Positions 28,901-33,582 of a stretch of DNA of 33,687 bases are shown piece by piece (position 1 is the first letter of the stretch; the number at the start of each line of letters is the position of its first letter). Source of the stretch: an uncultured Erysipelotrichaceae bacterium (lineage in GTDB: Bacteria; Bacillota_I; Bacilli_A; RF39; UBA660). The notes under the pieces are model-generated. The model made no database searches, was not told where the DNA came from, and worked only from the letters and a program-made list of their open reading frames with translations. The DNA lies in the NCBI GenBank assembly GCA_902801825.1, contig CADCJS010000006.1, positions 56,001 to 89,687 on the forward strand. Reading direction: 5' to 3'. Position numbers and translations under genes: made by a program.

Positions 28901-31091
28901 AATAATGCCAAGTGATACTGCAGTTGATATTTCAAATACTAAGAAAATTACATTAGATTTAAATGGTTATACTATTTCACAAAATAATAGTAAATTAATC
29001 GAAAATAATGGTGATTTAACAATAGAAGATAGTAATAATACAGGTAATATTAATAGTCCATTAGGAGATATAATAGATAATAACAATAAATTAACTATTA
29101 ATAGTGGAACATTTAAAGTAATGGATTCATCAAATTATATTATTAAGAATAATAAAGATCTTTATATAAATGGTGGAACATTCACATCACAAACTGGTGC
29201 AACATTAATTAAAAATAATGATAAAGCATATATTTCTGATGGAAGTTTTGTTGATCCAACAGTATTTGACACTAACTATGTAATAGAAAATAGTTCTACT
29301 GGAGAATTAAATATTAGTGGTGGAGAGTTTAATAAAGATTATTCAGAACAATCAATATTTAATAATAGTGGAATATTAAATATTGAAGGAGGAACATTTA
29401 GTTTATTATCATATCTAAACGGTTGGGATTGTCCTAGAATGGTAACAAATCAATCAACTGGTACTTTAGATATTACAGGAGGAACATTTACTGGGGATGA
29501 ATATTCTTTGTTAATAGGTAACTATGGAACTGCAACAATAAAAGATATTACAACATCTTTATTACAAATTGGTAATAATTATTATGGTGGTAGTTTAACA
29601 CTTACTAATTATGTTATGACAACTTCTAATGATTCTATAAGAACTGTTATTTCTAATAGTGGTGATTTAACAGTAAATAGTAGTACTTTCTTAGGACATA
29701 ACATTATATCTGGTAGTGGAACTGATATAAAAAAGGCAACATATGAAATCAATAATAGTTCATTTACTGATAATCAAAGTTCTTCTAGTTCTAGTAGTAG
29801 TATAATTGCAATTTGGGGGAATTCTACATCTGAATTTAATAATGTAACAATGACTAGTAATGCATCATTGAGTAAATTAATTGAATTAAGCAACAGTAAT
29901 AATACACTAGATATAAATGGAGGAACTTATACTTATACAGAATCTTATCCTTTATTTGTAATAGGAAGTGGTTCAACTCTTTCAATTGATAATGCAACAT
30001 TTAATGCTTCGGATAAAGTATTTGATATTATTACGTCAAATGGAAGTAATGGAATATTTAATATAATAGATGGAACATTTACTTCAGATAATTCAGAAGT
30101 AATAAAAGTTGCAGATGGAGCTAAAATGACAATTAATATAGGAGAAAGTGGATTACCAATAAATAATACACCAATTCTTACAGGTAAAACATATGCGATA
30201 AATAATCAATCAAATGTTTCAACAATTAATATATATGATGGAACATTAATAGGAGAAACAAATTCTATTATTGGAGCATATAACTCAGAATCAGGTTATA
30301 AATTAGTAACAACTGATCAAGACATTGGAGGTGTTACTAAAAAAGTAGGAAATCTTGAAATAGTAGGAACTACTGAAAGAGTAGCTTCAGTAAATAATTT
30401 GAACTTTACAGATTTACAAGCAGCAGTAAATACTGCAGCAAATCTAAATGTAGATGTTATTTTATACAAGAATGTAATACTAGATAGTGATTTAACTGTA
30501 CCTGCTGGAAAAACAGTAACAATCAACGTAGGAAATTATACAATAACAAAAGGTTCTTACACAATTGATAGTGGAATATCTCTAGTAGATGGAAATGGAA
30601 ATCCAGTAAGTTCTGCAATATATAAATTTATCGCTGATATAATGGGTATAGAAGTAAATCCTAAAAATATTTCGATTTATATGATGGATGATGGAAGTAA
30701 ACTAAGTTCAGAAGAAACATATAAATTATATAAAGATGATAAATTAGTTTCGTTTGAAGAAATAGAAATTGGAAAATATAGATTAGGAAATATAATAAGT
30801 GATCTAAGAACAGTTAATAATAGATTATATATTCAAGGTTTAGGTGAAGGTAATTATAAATTAACATCAACTGATAATAAACAAATAACATTTAGCATAT
30901 CTAATGATAAAATATATGGAAATGTTAGAGAATATACAATCAATAATGAAAATAAAAAAGAAAGTTCATCAATCGCAGAATATTCAATTCAAATTCAAAC
31001 AGGAATTAATAAAATCAGTTATGCATTATTAATATTTAGTATAATAACTGCTATAACATCTTTAATTGTATTAAAAAAGAAAAAAGCATAA
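16938..31091 (+). CDS. Giant multidomain surface protein (4717 residues), probable adhesin
   Basis: One uninterrupted frame of 14.15 kb. Parts in order by residue: membrane segment/signal (10-32); carboxypeptidase-regulatory-like domain (186-265, GYVTDDNDNPVSNIE); DUF11-like stretch (about 314-385); ten InlB B-type repeats (401-1084); chitobiase-C-like domain (about 1085-1161); Ig-like domain (1165-1259); first beta-helix module (about 1260-1450); three related beta-sandwiches with a LamG-like lectin fold (about 1488-2109); Gln/Glu-rich linker (about 2173-2241); glycine-rich ALK/LTK-type domain (2243-2522); further beta-helix modules (about 2525-4555); a CNA-B-like end domain; and a C-terminal anchor (IQTG, hydrophobic, KKKKA). 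No enzyme motif is seen. Probable role: attachment to glycans, host surface or other cells. The call rests on domain order; ligand and partners are unknown. Confidence 0.9.
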   Translation: MNNMVMSKNKKYIIGIIFLVAIIGLISVLSFGNFNTKSNNVNVKKISTKTNSLSANVSNTEDNEVTSNAFDTIEYDVEYQLEARENIDKTNVILNATLSEEESKYAGFVDITNYNIESTLTNNGKSINVKINDVKTGIKRHIKLKLKIENAPSNFKINPVIKIKEETENNFTNVLAKEVTVITNSVEGYVTDDNDNPVSNIELRILKNGEEVRKTVTDTDGFYIFSGLDEDNYEIKINEDIYKSKDHNIVAVKNNKIYDFKVESTKPYEIDTRKYINEVKLVINGKEEIYKYGEIEKVIEVVKNIKEVKGEITYKIKVKNNGEVSGDVTVIKDYLDDGLSFDSEKNKGWEKEGKYLYYRPLENVTLNSNEQKEVTLKLDIKKTKEAKNYLNRINAKGEIYKKVVFILDGSIYKEEKVIEGEKIKQPEVENENFDGWYIDKKQTIKYNFNTEVDKDLILYGTTDNKKEYTVTFIDNDEIYKEQTVKMNQKVTTVENPTKEGHRFKYWSLTENGEAFDFNTLITKNITLYSVYETVDYNVLFLDGETIYDNQKVGYNELITVPASPEKQYFTFKYWSLTEDGEEYDLNTPVTSDVTLHSVYEKNKYTYTLIDKGEVIKQQEVEAGTLMVIPEVSKEGYTFKYWSNNENDDEYNILLPVTSDVVLHSVYEINKYKVSFYDNDQKIKDVEVEYNNQIDSSEIPEVTKTGYNFLRWNDENENAFDFTTPITKNVKLYSKYQKQKKAVTFNDENRITSVEIEYGDTVNPIDNQGKTGYTFKHWSESINGEAYNFSTVITEPKTLYAVYEINKYTVTFINEGNVYETQNVDYNSYLQPFNSPTKEGYTFTKWTKENETQAFDTTSPITENITVYSNYEIINYSISYTLNGGDYENNLTNKTTYNVETDTFTLIEPVKQGYNFLGWTGSNGSQPQKNITIEKGSIGNKNYTAIYEKSVFTVTFINEGNVYETQEVNFNEKASLPENEPSKTGYTFKHWSVLGTTTAYDFDSLITEDLTLISNYEINTYTVTFMDGENIYLNKTVNYNEKVTPPTINPVKSHYIFKGWTLNNENFDFDTQITENITLNSSYEKVNAPTISANPTTWTKNNVTVTITGDNENNEYYYSIDGSENTLYNGPISIEQNCTVSTFVKRENVISEEVSVDIDNIDKIKPNIDEDDIVISELKPASFTINASSNDDQSGLGRIEVYLDNQELFTQGYNDNSTETKEVQVSPNSLEEETTYTVKVISYDAVGNYREVTKEVTTPKRIIVAKIIGRNNTIYEDSSLYEQYESLQEAIDDCSNNQCTIQMVLDVTESVTVRANQDVTLDINGKTIDSLSNQTITNNGKLIIKDNGETSGVIENDIGSVIVNNGILILGENETELEVSKTTPYIKGTTTGIKNNNIFNFYDGKIEGTLAIDGEVTETPFKYNAGVEGTDPQIATLTILANAVARINSTYYTELQTAIDESKIGNYSNELVDLNDILKYPKSNESNSFLYDENTNKLINGNSNSGSATSSSYVIIDLTNYDEDQMVDVTATLNKNVTQYNKYENNIGYVYLTESSDTPTTSSSDVILKMKNNGTENALVYLEKGKKYYLHFQYVRSDTSVYNDYFTIDNIEFTKATEKDITDATVYSNLYNPFVKLDNGKISSTSNIKDNSTGYIAIDLRNTTKQKSIIINTTRTSAAWTIDKLTVTDSPNIPSNYQIEFGWGSPHVDKDSYLSLTPGIINYVHFYKEANDNSGEFVINSIKFADETDDYEFDKNSIVSDEINNFKWNDSYDLYDIANDNTLEKVNIKGISSDGAGMDFAYGNYISLGQINNPNFTYEVRFKTDDVTKYQSIISNANSGGADIYIQNGKIVIEAYIGGSYKTITSSSISNDTEYTATLSWDGSNLSLYLNGELVQSDLYSGNLGYPTNNTVVMLGSEPDGTTPDYGYQFYGTIYSARIYSKGLTSEEVSINYQKDLNYYTTKNKVDTVNGYVTDGLVFEYEGVSNSNINNEGTILSNNNSANYTNAHSYIPFDLSSSSKDLLLKIDTSVYLANSVAKGYISVTDNTNTPFSGSSCSASNLQTICTNSYAKEDATYFFKLTKGQVNYVHFGFYRYNNEDYFRINNISIMDEKNELKVDRVELLTDLTINSSMQVTDTRDVILDLNGYSLTTSSNGPVIENKGSLKIVDSKYESQVTDSVLAYQNEQQQYDDEYEEAMLEYNSKIESFLEYMNSNDFDETLYAKTGDTYTFEDAENFVKSLNNEFNYTGGIQTFTAPYSGYYKLEVWGASGGSLPSSSSYEYFGGYGGYSKGVVHLQKDETVYIVVGGQGSFSSANNLPGGYNGGGATGVYDSGQGMGSGGGATHIARSTGVLADLEDNKNDVLIVAGGGGGGCYNDQGISPGGGGGGASGVTATTQYGGCIENQSTCNGYGGTQTAGGPIGVHTYTYTASAGSFGLGGGNSDKMGAGGGAGWYGASGALWYGASGGSGYIGNDTLDDKYMVCYNCSTSNDEDTKTISNENVSENAVENYSKIGNGYAKISIANISLPEQYSYIKTITKPTLQHAVLNTDYTVYGSINGTTNSTIINDSNAYLNVDSANLNLEKTGEYAIIDNYGSLKLSQAATLTTKANNNRGIINRETGDILDSKGTINTTSSNNIGLLNYSRIDSEMKGLNISNTISSSTNIDNQSLTDLSLKEITTDGPGTDVYQKSDKLLTIFESTLGNTSNNVLKYANNNDTNRKVTINKSTIKGVLCNNENCNNTYDNINTELTINNSTLTSTTNNVIYMGKDNSKLNIISSDLSASASNVKVKFGDILIKDSTLEGPTSNNNYEFNIYSPDFSGYESGIKNIELDNVNLIGNRNIDYEIQSSTDSSLLIKNSDIKCVNCYYSLNLDNYLENSPVVIKDTNITSDSGNTIYINDLNHNIYIDILGNTTINTTNGYSIYSGSDNHDVVVNFGDKDSDVNLNYPKIISNKSAVGGTSKFLFNYYDGTITGIKDKVFVAPINEIRQNYDINVTKGETLDTISLKDITDTNSTDYVAKIGNTKYTTLQNAINGASNNDTITLLKDIYTATDVNNSKNVTIDSDSYNIKTFKKNNYLINSGNLTLTDSNSTKGSISGYTSDLITNNGTIDFNNITMNLSAFANTESWTQSGPTNGFVNNGTLNLNSGTITSEFDTNLITNNSLVNIVGTNISDSNYTSSIDLIKNNENATMNVSNGSIIKTCGGNIFANNGTLNISGGTYKTSECYLGNTRAARVVKNSTSGIVDISGGTYTNVASAIVESSGETTIRDLTSIDIPTLLINTGTATIDNVTTSNTKNNYIYNKSSGNMTIKNSTINSSYTPLYLSETSNTTIENGSIISGNYSNAISLSNSAKLTLGIKGDKNLDNSLKFSNEYPLIKSNATSGNYYGIYSNSSDTIIDFYDGKVVGPTAIVGTINDIENGYNIKSEINGNVESKYLSDDPIIKNIEKNKSYTDIQTAINEVENNQTLQVLSEITILKTAEVLTVGSTKNFKFDLNGNTIYQNNENFINNAGTIEFIDSSVTQEDTIGQGLIYNYSTSEMIINSGNITFTAGNYKLKYNGNIIDNSGTVYVNNGLLTTETHAKLIINSGTLNITGGEIKTNYTSYDLIENKAGASINMTGGSITDSGYRESTSSVINNSGNVTISDGTIKVNGGYMYDRSINHMIVITNNSSGIVRITGGTFTSDDNKGKIIVNNGDAEISNISTNYMSVGNNTNQLTLTNVNMTDIGYYSTRYADNSIPALINSGTLTINGGTYTIHNNNRDIFKLTNSSSNTISGLTVNTDGTNYGTQPFIEITGSSTLDLKNSSFTSNQNLYGMTISTSGNVDIDDVSISTNNNALNAQGTGIINITNSTLTSNNQIGLNVTNSQTINIGVKDDYKLDGTRNLSITSPAITGATYGIYNNNSNSNVNFYDGIIKGPENKAVYGAIKDVETGYNITSTTTDNIESKYLDRVYVVENLTTHEKYYDLQSAVTAAGLNEKLQVINNITIMPSDTAVDISNTKKITLDLNGYTISQNNSKLIENNGDLTIEDSNNTGNINSPLGDIIDNNNKLTINSGTFKVMDSSNYIIKNNKDLYINGGTFTSQTGATLIKNNDKAYISDGSFVDPTVFDTNYVIENSSTGELNISGGEFNKDYSEQSIFNNSGILNIEGGTFSLLSYLNGWDCPRMVTNQSTGTLDITGGTFTGDEYSLLIGNYGTATIKDITTSLLQIGNNYYGGSLTLTNYVMTTSNDSIRTVISNSGDLTVNSSTFLGHNIISGSGTDIKKATYEINNSSFTDNQSSSSSSSSIIAIWGNSTSEFNNVTMTSNASLSKLIELSNSNNTLDINGGTYTYTESYPLFVIGSGSTLSIDNATFNASDKVFDIITSNGSNGIFNIIDGTFTSDNSEVIKVADGAKMTINIGESGLPINNTPILTGKTYAINNQSNVSTINIYDGTLIGETNSIIGAYNSESGYKLVTTDQDIGGVTKKVGNLEIVGTTERVASVNNLNFTDLQAAVNTAANLNVDVILYKNVILDSDLTVPAGKTVTINVGNYTITKGSYTIDSGISLVDGNGNPVSSAIYKFIADIMGIEVNPKNISIYMMDDGSKLSSEETYKLYKDDKLVSFEEIEIGKYRLGNIISDLRTVNNRLYIQGLGEGNYKLTSTDNKQITFSISNDKIYGNVREYTINNENKKESSSIAEYSIQIQTGINKISYALLIFSIITAITSLIVLKKKKA
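18138..20190 (+). repeat. Ten tandem InlB B-type (Flg_new) repeats
   Basis: Ten units of about 65-75 residues share YTVTFxxxxxxxxxxxV, GYTFKxW, and AFDFxTPITxNITLYSxYE elements. Units 7 and 9 share near-identical FINEGNVYET cores, which suggests recent duplication. Unit 8 (about 19555-19785) is a different subtype starting YTLNGGDYENN, with an NFLGWTGSNG core. Confidence 0.85.
21400..23263 (+). other. Three related beta-sandwich domains and a LamG-like domain in the giant protein
   Basis: Domains at about 21400-21775, 21829-22166 and 22862-23263 share a YxxIDL opening, a GxxxYxHF strand and a closing DxFxIxxIxF pattern, so they are likely one carbohydrate-binding-like family. Between the second and third lies a concanavalin A/LamG-like fold (about 22377-22818): NFTYEVRFKTDD, ATLSWDGSNLSLYLNGELV, and GTIYSARIYSKGLTSEEV are characteristic. 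All could bind sugars; ligands are unknown. Confidence 0.65.
23664..24505 (+). other. Glycine-rich ALK/LTK-type domain of the giant protein
   Basis: A 280-residue glycine-rich domain opens with FNYTGGIQTFTAPYSGYYKLEV and WGASGG, contains a GGYGGYSKG stretch and a VYIVVGGQG motif, then GGGATHIAR, two poly-Gly runs (GGGGGGC and GGGGGGAS) and a GNGYAKISI end. This order matches the bacterial members of the glycine-rich domain known from ALK and LTK receptors. Local base composition rises in G because of GGT/GGA codons. It lies between two parts of a beta-helix module. Confidence 0.75.
24510..30600 (+). repeat. Beta-helix mega-module repeats of the giant protein
   Basis: Parallel beta-helix rungs (NNGTLNISGGTYxx type) are organised in large modules. 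Each begins with a YxxLQxAI unit and (I/V)TLDLNGYTI rung, then LTIxDS, many NSGTLxIxGGTF rungs, and closes with a (F/I)YDGxIxG linker. YDG linkers fall at 21138, 25836, 27138, 28671 and 30234. The last intervals are 434, 511 and 521 residues. Confidence 0.75.
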
Positions 31092-31110
31092 GCTTTTTTC
31101 TTTATTTTTT
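31076..31110 (+). terminator. Intrinsic terminator after the giant gene
   Basis: A perfect 12-bp stem (31076-31087 with 31092-31103) has a 4-base loop, and a T-rich tract follows. The stop codon (31089-31091) lies in the loop, and the stem's left arm encodes the KKKKA tail. Confidence 0.92.
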
Positions 31111-31112
31111 TG

Positions 31113-31141
31113 TTGATTTTTAAAACAAAATGTGTTAATAT
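31113..31141 (+). promoter_or_regulatory. Promoter of rplS
   Basis: TTGATT (31113-31118), a 17-base spacer and an extended -10 TG-T-TAATAT (31133-31141). The expected transcript start is about 31148, giving a leader of about 70 bases, longer than others here. Confidence 0.6.
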
Positions 31142-31147
31142 TATTAT

Positions 31148-31217
31148 TGTTAAAAAGAAGGCAATCCGCTTTATCTATTATTTAAATGATTGCTAGGTAG
31201 AAAGGAAGAAAAGATTT
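31148..31217 (+). promoter_or_regulatory. Candidate ribosomal protein L19 leader
   Basis: The 5' leader of rplS contains GGCAATCCGCT, with GCAATC (31161-31166) able to pair with GATTGC (31188-31193), followed by AAAGGAAG as the Shine-Dalgarno (31201-31208). Firmicutes rplS genes often carry a structured L19 leader thought to mediate autoregulation, and this element has the right place and size. The match to the family consensus is from memory. Confidence 0.5.
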
Positions 31218-31562
31218 ATGAATATTATTGATGAAATTACAAAAAAGCAAATCAATCCTAATATTCCTGAATTTAGAGTTGGAGATACTGTAAGAGTAGA
31301 ATACAAAATTATTGAAGGTAACAAAGAAAGAATCCAAGCTTTTGAAGGAATTTGTGTAGGTAAAAAAAGTTCAGGTGTTTCTGAAACATTTACAGTTAGA
31401 AAAATGTCATCTGGTATTGGTGTTGAAAGAATATTTCCAGTAAATTCACCAAAGATTGCAAAATTAACTGTAGTTAGAAAAGGAAAAGCTAGAAGAGCTA
31501 AACTTACATTCTTAAGAGGAAGAGTTGCTTCTTACAGATTCAAAGAAAGAACAAACAAATAA
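31218..31562 (+). CDS. rplS: 50S ribosomal protein L19
   Basis: A 114-residue ribosomal protein at the 30S-50S interface. Typical motifs are visible: [53 protein letters not shown] and [11 protein letters not shown]. In most bacteria rplS directly follows trmD; here 17 kb separates them, and the gene has its own promoter and probable leader. A 10-bp hairpin follows the stop, with lepB starting 39 bases further on. Confidence 0.97.
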   Translation: MNIIDEITKKQINPNIPEFRVGDTVRVEYKIIEGNKERIQAFEGICVGKKSSGVSETFTVRKMSSGIGVERIFPVNSPKIAKLTVVRKGKARRAKLTFLRGRVASYRFKERTNK

Positions 31563-31583
31563 GGCAGCTAATGTCTTATTTTT
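31557..31583 (+). terminator. Weak terminator or attenuator hairpin after rplS
   Basis: A 10-bp stem with one G-U pair (31557-31566 with 31572-31581) and a 5-base loop overlaps the rplS stop codon. The following T-run is short, so some read-through into lepB is likely, lowering lepB expression relative to rplS. Confidence 0.5.
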
Positions 31584-31601
31584 GCTTATGGAGGAATAAA
31601 A

Positions 31602-32129
31602 ATGGAAAGTAAAAAAACAAAGAAAATGATGAAAGATTTAATAAGTTATTTATTAATTGTTTTATCTGTAATAATTATTAGATTATTCTTATTTGACCCT
31701 GTTAGAGTAGATGGACCTAGTATGGATACTACTCTATCAAATAAAGAAATACTAATATTAAATAAAATAAAGTATAGAACAACTGATATTAAAAGATATG
31801 ATGTAGTAGTTGCGAGAGTTGATAATACTAAAATTATTAAAAGAGTAATTGGATTACCTGGAGAAACTGTTTACTGTAAGAATAATCAAATATATGTAAA
31901 TGATAAAAAAATAGATAATTCATTCGCATCTAGTAAAACTGATGATTTTTCAATAGAAGATATAGGTTTTACTAAAATACCTGGAGATAGATACTTTGTT
32001 TTAGGTGATAATAGAGAAGTTTCTTTAGATAGTAGATATACAGAAATTGGATTAATTCCTAAAAACAATATTATTGGTAAAGCAGACATTATAATATGGC
32101 CTTTTAATAAAGTTGGTACTGTAAAATAG
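31602..32129 (+). CDS. lepB: Signal peptidase I
   Basis: Cleaves signal peptides of exported proteins at the outer face of the membrane. The 175 residues are the short Gram-positive (SipS-like) form with one N-terminal membrane segment (about residues 13-31). The catalytic serine is S40 in GPSMDTTL and the lysine K80 in IIKRVIGLPGE, close to the S43/K83 of Bacillus SipS; the GDNREVSLDSR box is intact. GGAGG sits seven bases before the ATG. It follows rplS across a weak hairpin and is probably the only peptidase in the window able to process the two surface proteins, though that pairing is inferred. Confidence 0.95.
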   Translation: MESKKTKKMMKDLISYLLIVLSVIIIRLFLFDPVRVDGPSMDTTLSNKEILILNKIKYRTTDIKRYDVVVARVDNTKIIKRVIGLPGETVYCKNNQIYVNDKKIDNSFASSKTDDFSIEDIGFTKIPGDRYFVLGDNREVSLDSRYTEIGLIPKNNIIGKADIIIWPFNKVGTVK

Positions 32130-32154
32130 AATATTTAAATATTCTATTTTTTTT
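32123..32154 (+). terminator. Intrinsic terminator after lepB
   Basis: A 28-base perfect palindrome (32123-32136 with 32137-32150), followed by more T, contains the lepB stop codon (32127-32129). The very tight turn means a few central bases must form the loop. Confidence 0.85.
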
Positions 32155-32156
32155 AG

Positions 32157-32168
32157 TATAATTATAAT
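32157..32168 (+). promoter_or_regulatory. Tandem TATAAT boxes upstream of the NagZ-like gene
   Basis: TATAAT at 32157-32162 and again at 32163-32168 follow the lepB terminator. A leader of about 50 bases ends in AAGGGAG (32207-32213), eight bases before the ATG. No good -35 is seen. Confidence 0.45.
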
Positions 32169-32221
32169 AGTAATACAAATATATTATTTAATAGTTAAAA
32201 ATTAATAAGGGAGTAATAATT

Positions 32222-33268
32222 ATGAAGAAAAAAATAGGTCAAATGTTTATTATAAGAATGAATGGTAAAGAAATAACTGATGAATTAGTAACATTAATAA
32301 AAGATTATAATATTGGAGGAATATCAATATATTCTAAAAATTATGATTCATATAAAGAAATGCATAAATTAATAAATAAAATTAAAAAAATAAATAAAAA
32401 GTATAATGATACTCCTATATTTATTGCGATAGATGAAGAAGGTGGTAGAGTTGATAGACTTCCAGATGATTTTAATACTTTACCTGCTGCTAAAAGATTA
32501 AGAAAAGATATTAAATATGTTAAAGAAGACGGATTACTAATTAAAGAAATGTTAGAAAAACTAGGAGTAAACTTAAATTTTGCTCCAGTGTTTGATATAC
32601 AAAGATTTGGAGATTATCATATCATTGGAAATAGAGCACTTGGAGAAACATCACAAGAAGTAATAAAAAATGGAATTACTATGGTTAATATATTTAATGA
32701 TAATGTAATACCTGTTATTAAGCATTTCCCTGGTCAAGGACTATTTAAAAATGATCCTCATATTTTATTACCATCCACTAATGTAAATATAGATAAAGAA
32801 GAAGATATAGAACCATTTAAGGAAGCTATTAAAAATAAATGTCCAGCAATAATGATAAGTCATGTATTGATAAGAAAAATGGATTTATTTAATCCTGCAA
32901 GTTTATCTAAAAAAGTAATTAAAGATTATTTGAAAGGTGAATTAAAATATAAGGGATTAGTAATAACAGATGATTTAAAGATGAAATCTGTAAATATTTT
33001 ATATGGATATAAAAAGTCATGTCTAAAAGCAATAAATGCTGGTAATAATGTTTTATTAATGGGTGGAAAGTATAATGATGTAATAAACTGTATTAATTAT
33101 ATTGAAAAGAAAATGAATGAATCATTAAAAAAGGATATAGAATTATCATACGATAAAATATTAGATATAAAAAAGAAATATCATATTAATGATGAACCTA
33201 CAAATAAAATAGATATAGAATATTATAATAATAAAATTCAAGAATTATTAGACAAAGTAATAGATTAA
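32222..33268 (+). CDS. Glycoside hydrolase family 3, NagZ-like beta-N-acetylhexosaminidase
   Basis: A 348-residue one-domain GH3 enzyme of NagZ type, which removes N-acetylglucosamine from muropeptides or related glycans. Seen are AIDEEGGRVDRL (substrate loop), LNFAPVFDI, GNRALGE, KHFPGQG (residues 167-173), the Asp-x-His dyad as DPH (178-180), MISHVL, and the nucleophile in ITDDLKM (D250). The usual KHFPGHG histidine is Gln172. No signal peptide or lipobox is present, so it should be cytoplasmic and work in wall recycling, unlike the secreted NagZ of Bacillus. Substrate is inferred from family. No terminator is clear after it, and a small broken gene follows. Confidence 0.85.
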   Translation: MKKKIGQMFIIRMNGKEITDELVTLIKDYNIGGISIYSKNYDSYKEMHKLINKIKKINKKYNDTPIFIAIDEEGGRVDRLPDDFNTLPAAKRLRKDIKYVKEDGLLIKEMLEKLGVNLNFAPVFDIQRFGDYHIIGNRALGETSQEVIKNGITMVNIFNDNVIPVIKHFPGQGLFKNDPHILLPSTNVNIDKEEDIEPFKEAIKNKCPAIMISHVLIRKMDLFNPASLSKKVIKDYLKGELKYKGLVITDDLKMKSVNILYGYKKSCLKAINAGNNVLLMGGKYNDVINCINYIEKKMNESLKKDIELSYDKILDIKKKYHINDEPTNKIDIEYYNNKIQELLDKVID

Positions 33269-33289
33269 TTAATAAAAGGAATTATTCTT

Positions 33290-33442
33290 ATGACTTTAGA
33301 TGATTAAAAAATAGAATATGATAAATATAGATTAAAACAAGATAAGATATATGTTTCTGATTATGATAAATACATAGAAGAAATAAAAATGCTAGAAAAT
33401 AATAAAAAATCCTACATACCCAGTATACGAATATTTCGTTAA
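33290..33442 (+). pseudogene. Small broken gene remnant (internal stop)
   Basis: An ATG at 33290, 7-12 bases after an AAAGGA-like site, reads MTLDD, then TAA (33305-33307), then 44 more sense codons to a TAA at 33442 (KIEYDKYRLKQDKIYVSDY and onward). The continued frame has lineage-like amino-acid use and ends in SIRIFR. One base change (for example CAA to TAA) explains it. The family is not recognised. It may be a recent pseudogene, a sequencing error, or chance in AT-rich DNA. Confidence 0.4.
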
Positions 33443-33535
33443 GATTAGAATGAAGATTTTGGCCTTTTTCATTGCTTTGAATTTTAAGATATTAGGATTA
33501 AAATATTTCTAAATATATATCCAAAAGAATAAAAA
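33443..33535. other. Intergenic stretch with no recognised feature
   Basis: About 90 AT-rich bases between the broken gene and the CIRCE-like operator. I see no stable hairpin, reading frame or promoter apart from a T-rich segment (33473-33490) that could end transcription weakly. Confidence 0.5.
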
Positions 33536-33576
33536 TTAGCACTCCCTATTGACAATTGCTAATTTTTGAGTATAAT
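33536..33576 (+). promoter_or_regulatory. CIRCE-like HrcA operator overlapping a sigma-A promoter
   Basis: TTAGCACTC (33536-33544), exactly nine bases, then AATTGCTAA (33554-33562): the left arm matches the CIRCE consensus fully, the right arm at 7 of 9 positions. The -35 TTGACA (33549-33554) lies inside it, followed by 16 bases and TATAAT (33571-33576). HrcA bound here would block RNA polymerase, so the next gene should be heat-induced. HrcA itself is not in the window. Confidence 0.8.
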
Positions 33577-33582
33577 TATAAT

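Noticed and set aside
18850-30526. Minus-strand frames inside the giant gene (for example 18850-19092, 20285-20485, 22564-22770, 24995-25189, 30317-30526)
   Set aside because: These are short antisense shadows of a repeat-rich coding frame, with no promoter, Shine-Dalgarno or recognisable motif.
18138-30600. CRISPR array or satellite DNA in the repetitive region
   Set aside because: The repeats are diverged at DNA level, follow codon phase and encode protein repeats; there are no identical direct repeats with unique spacers.
33305-33307. Recoding (selenocysteine or pyrrolysine) at the internal stop of the 33290 frame
   Set aside because: The stop is TAA, which is not used for either residue, and no recoding hairpin is seen.
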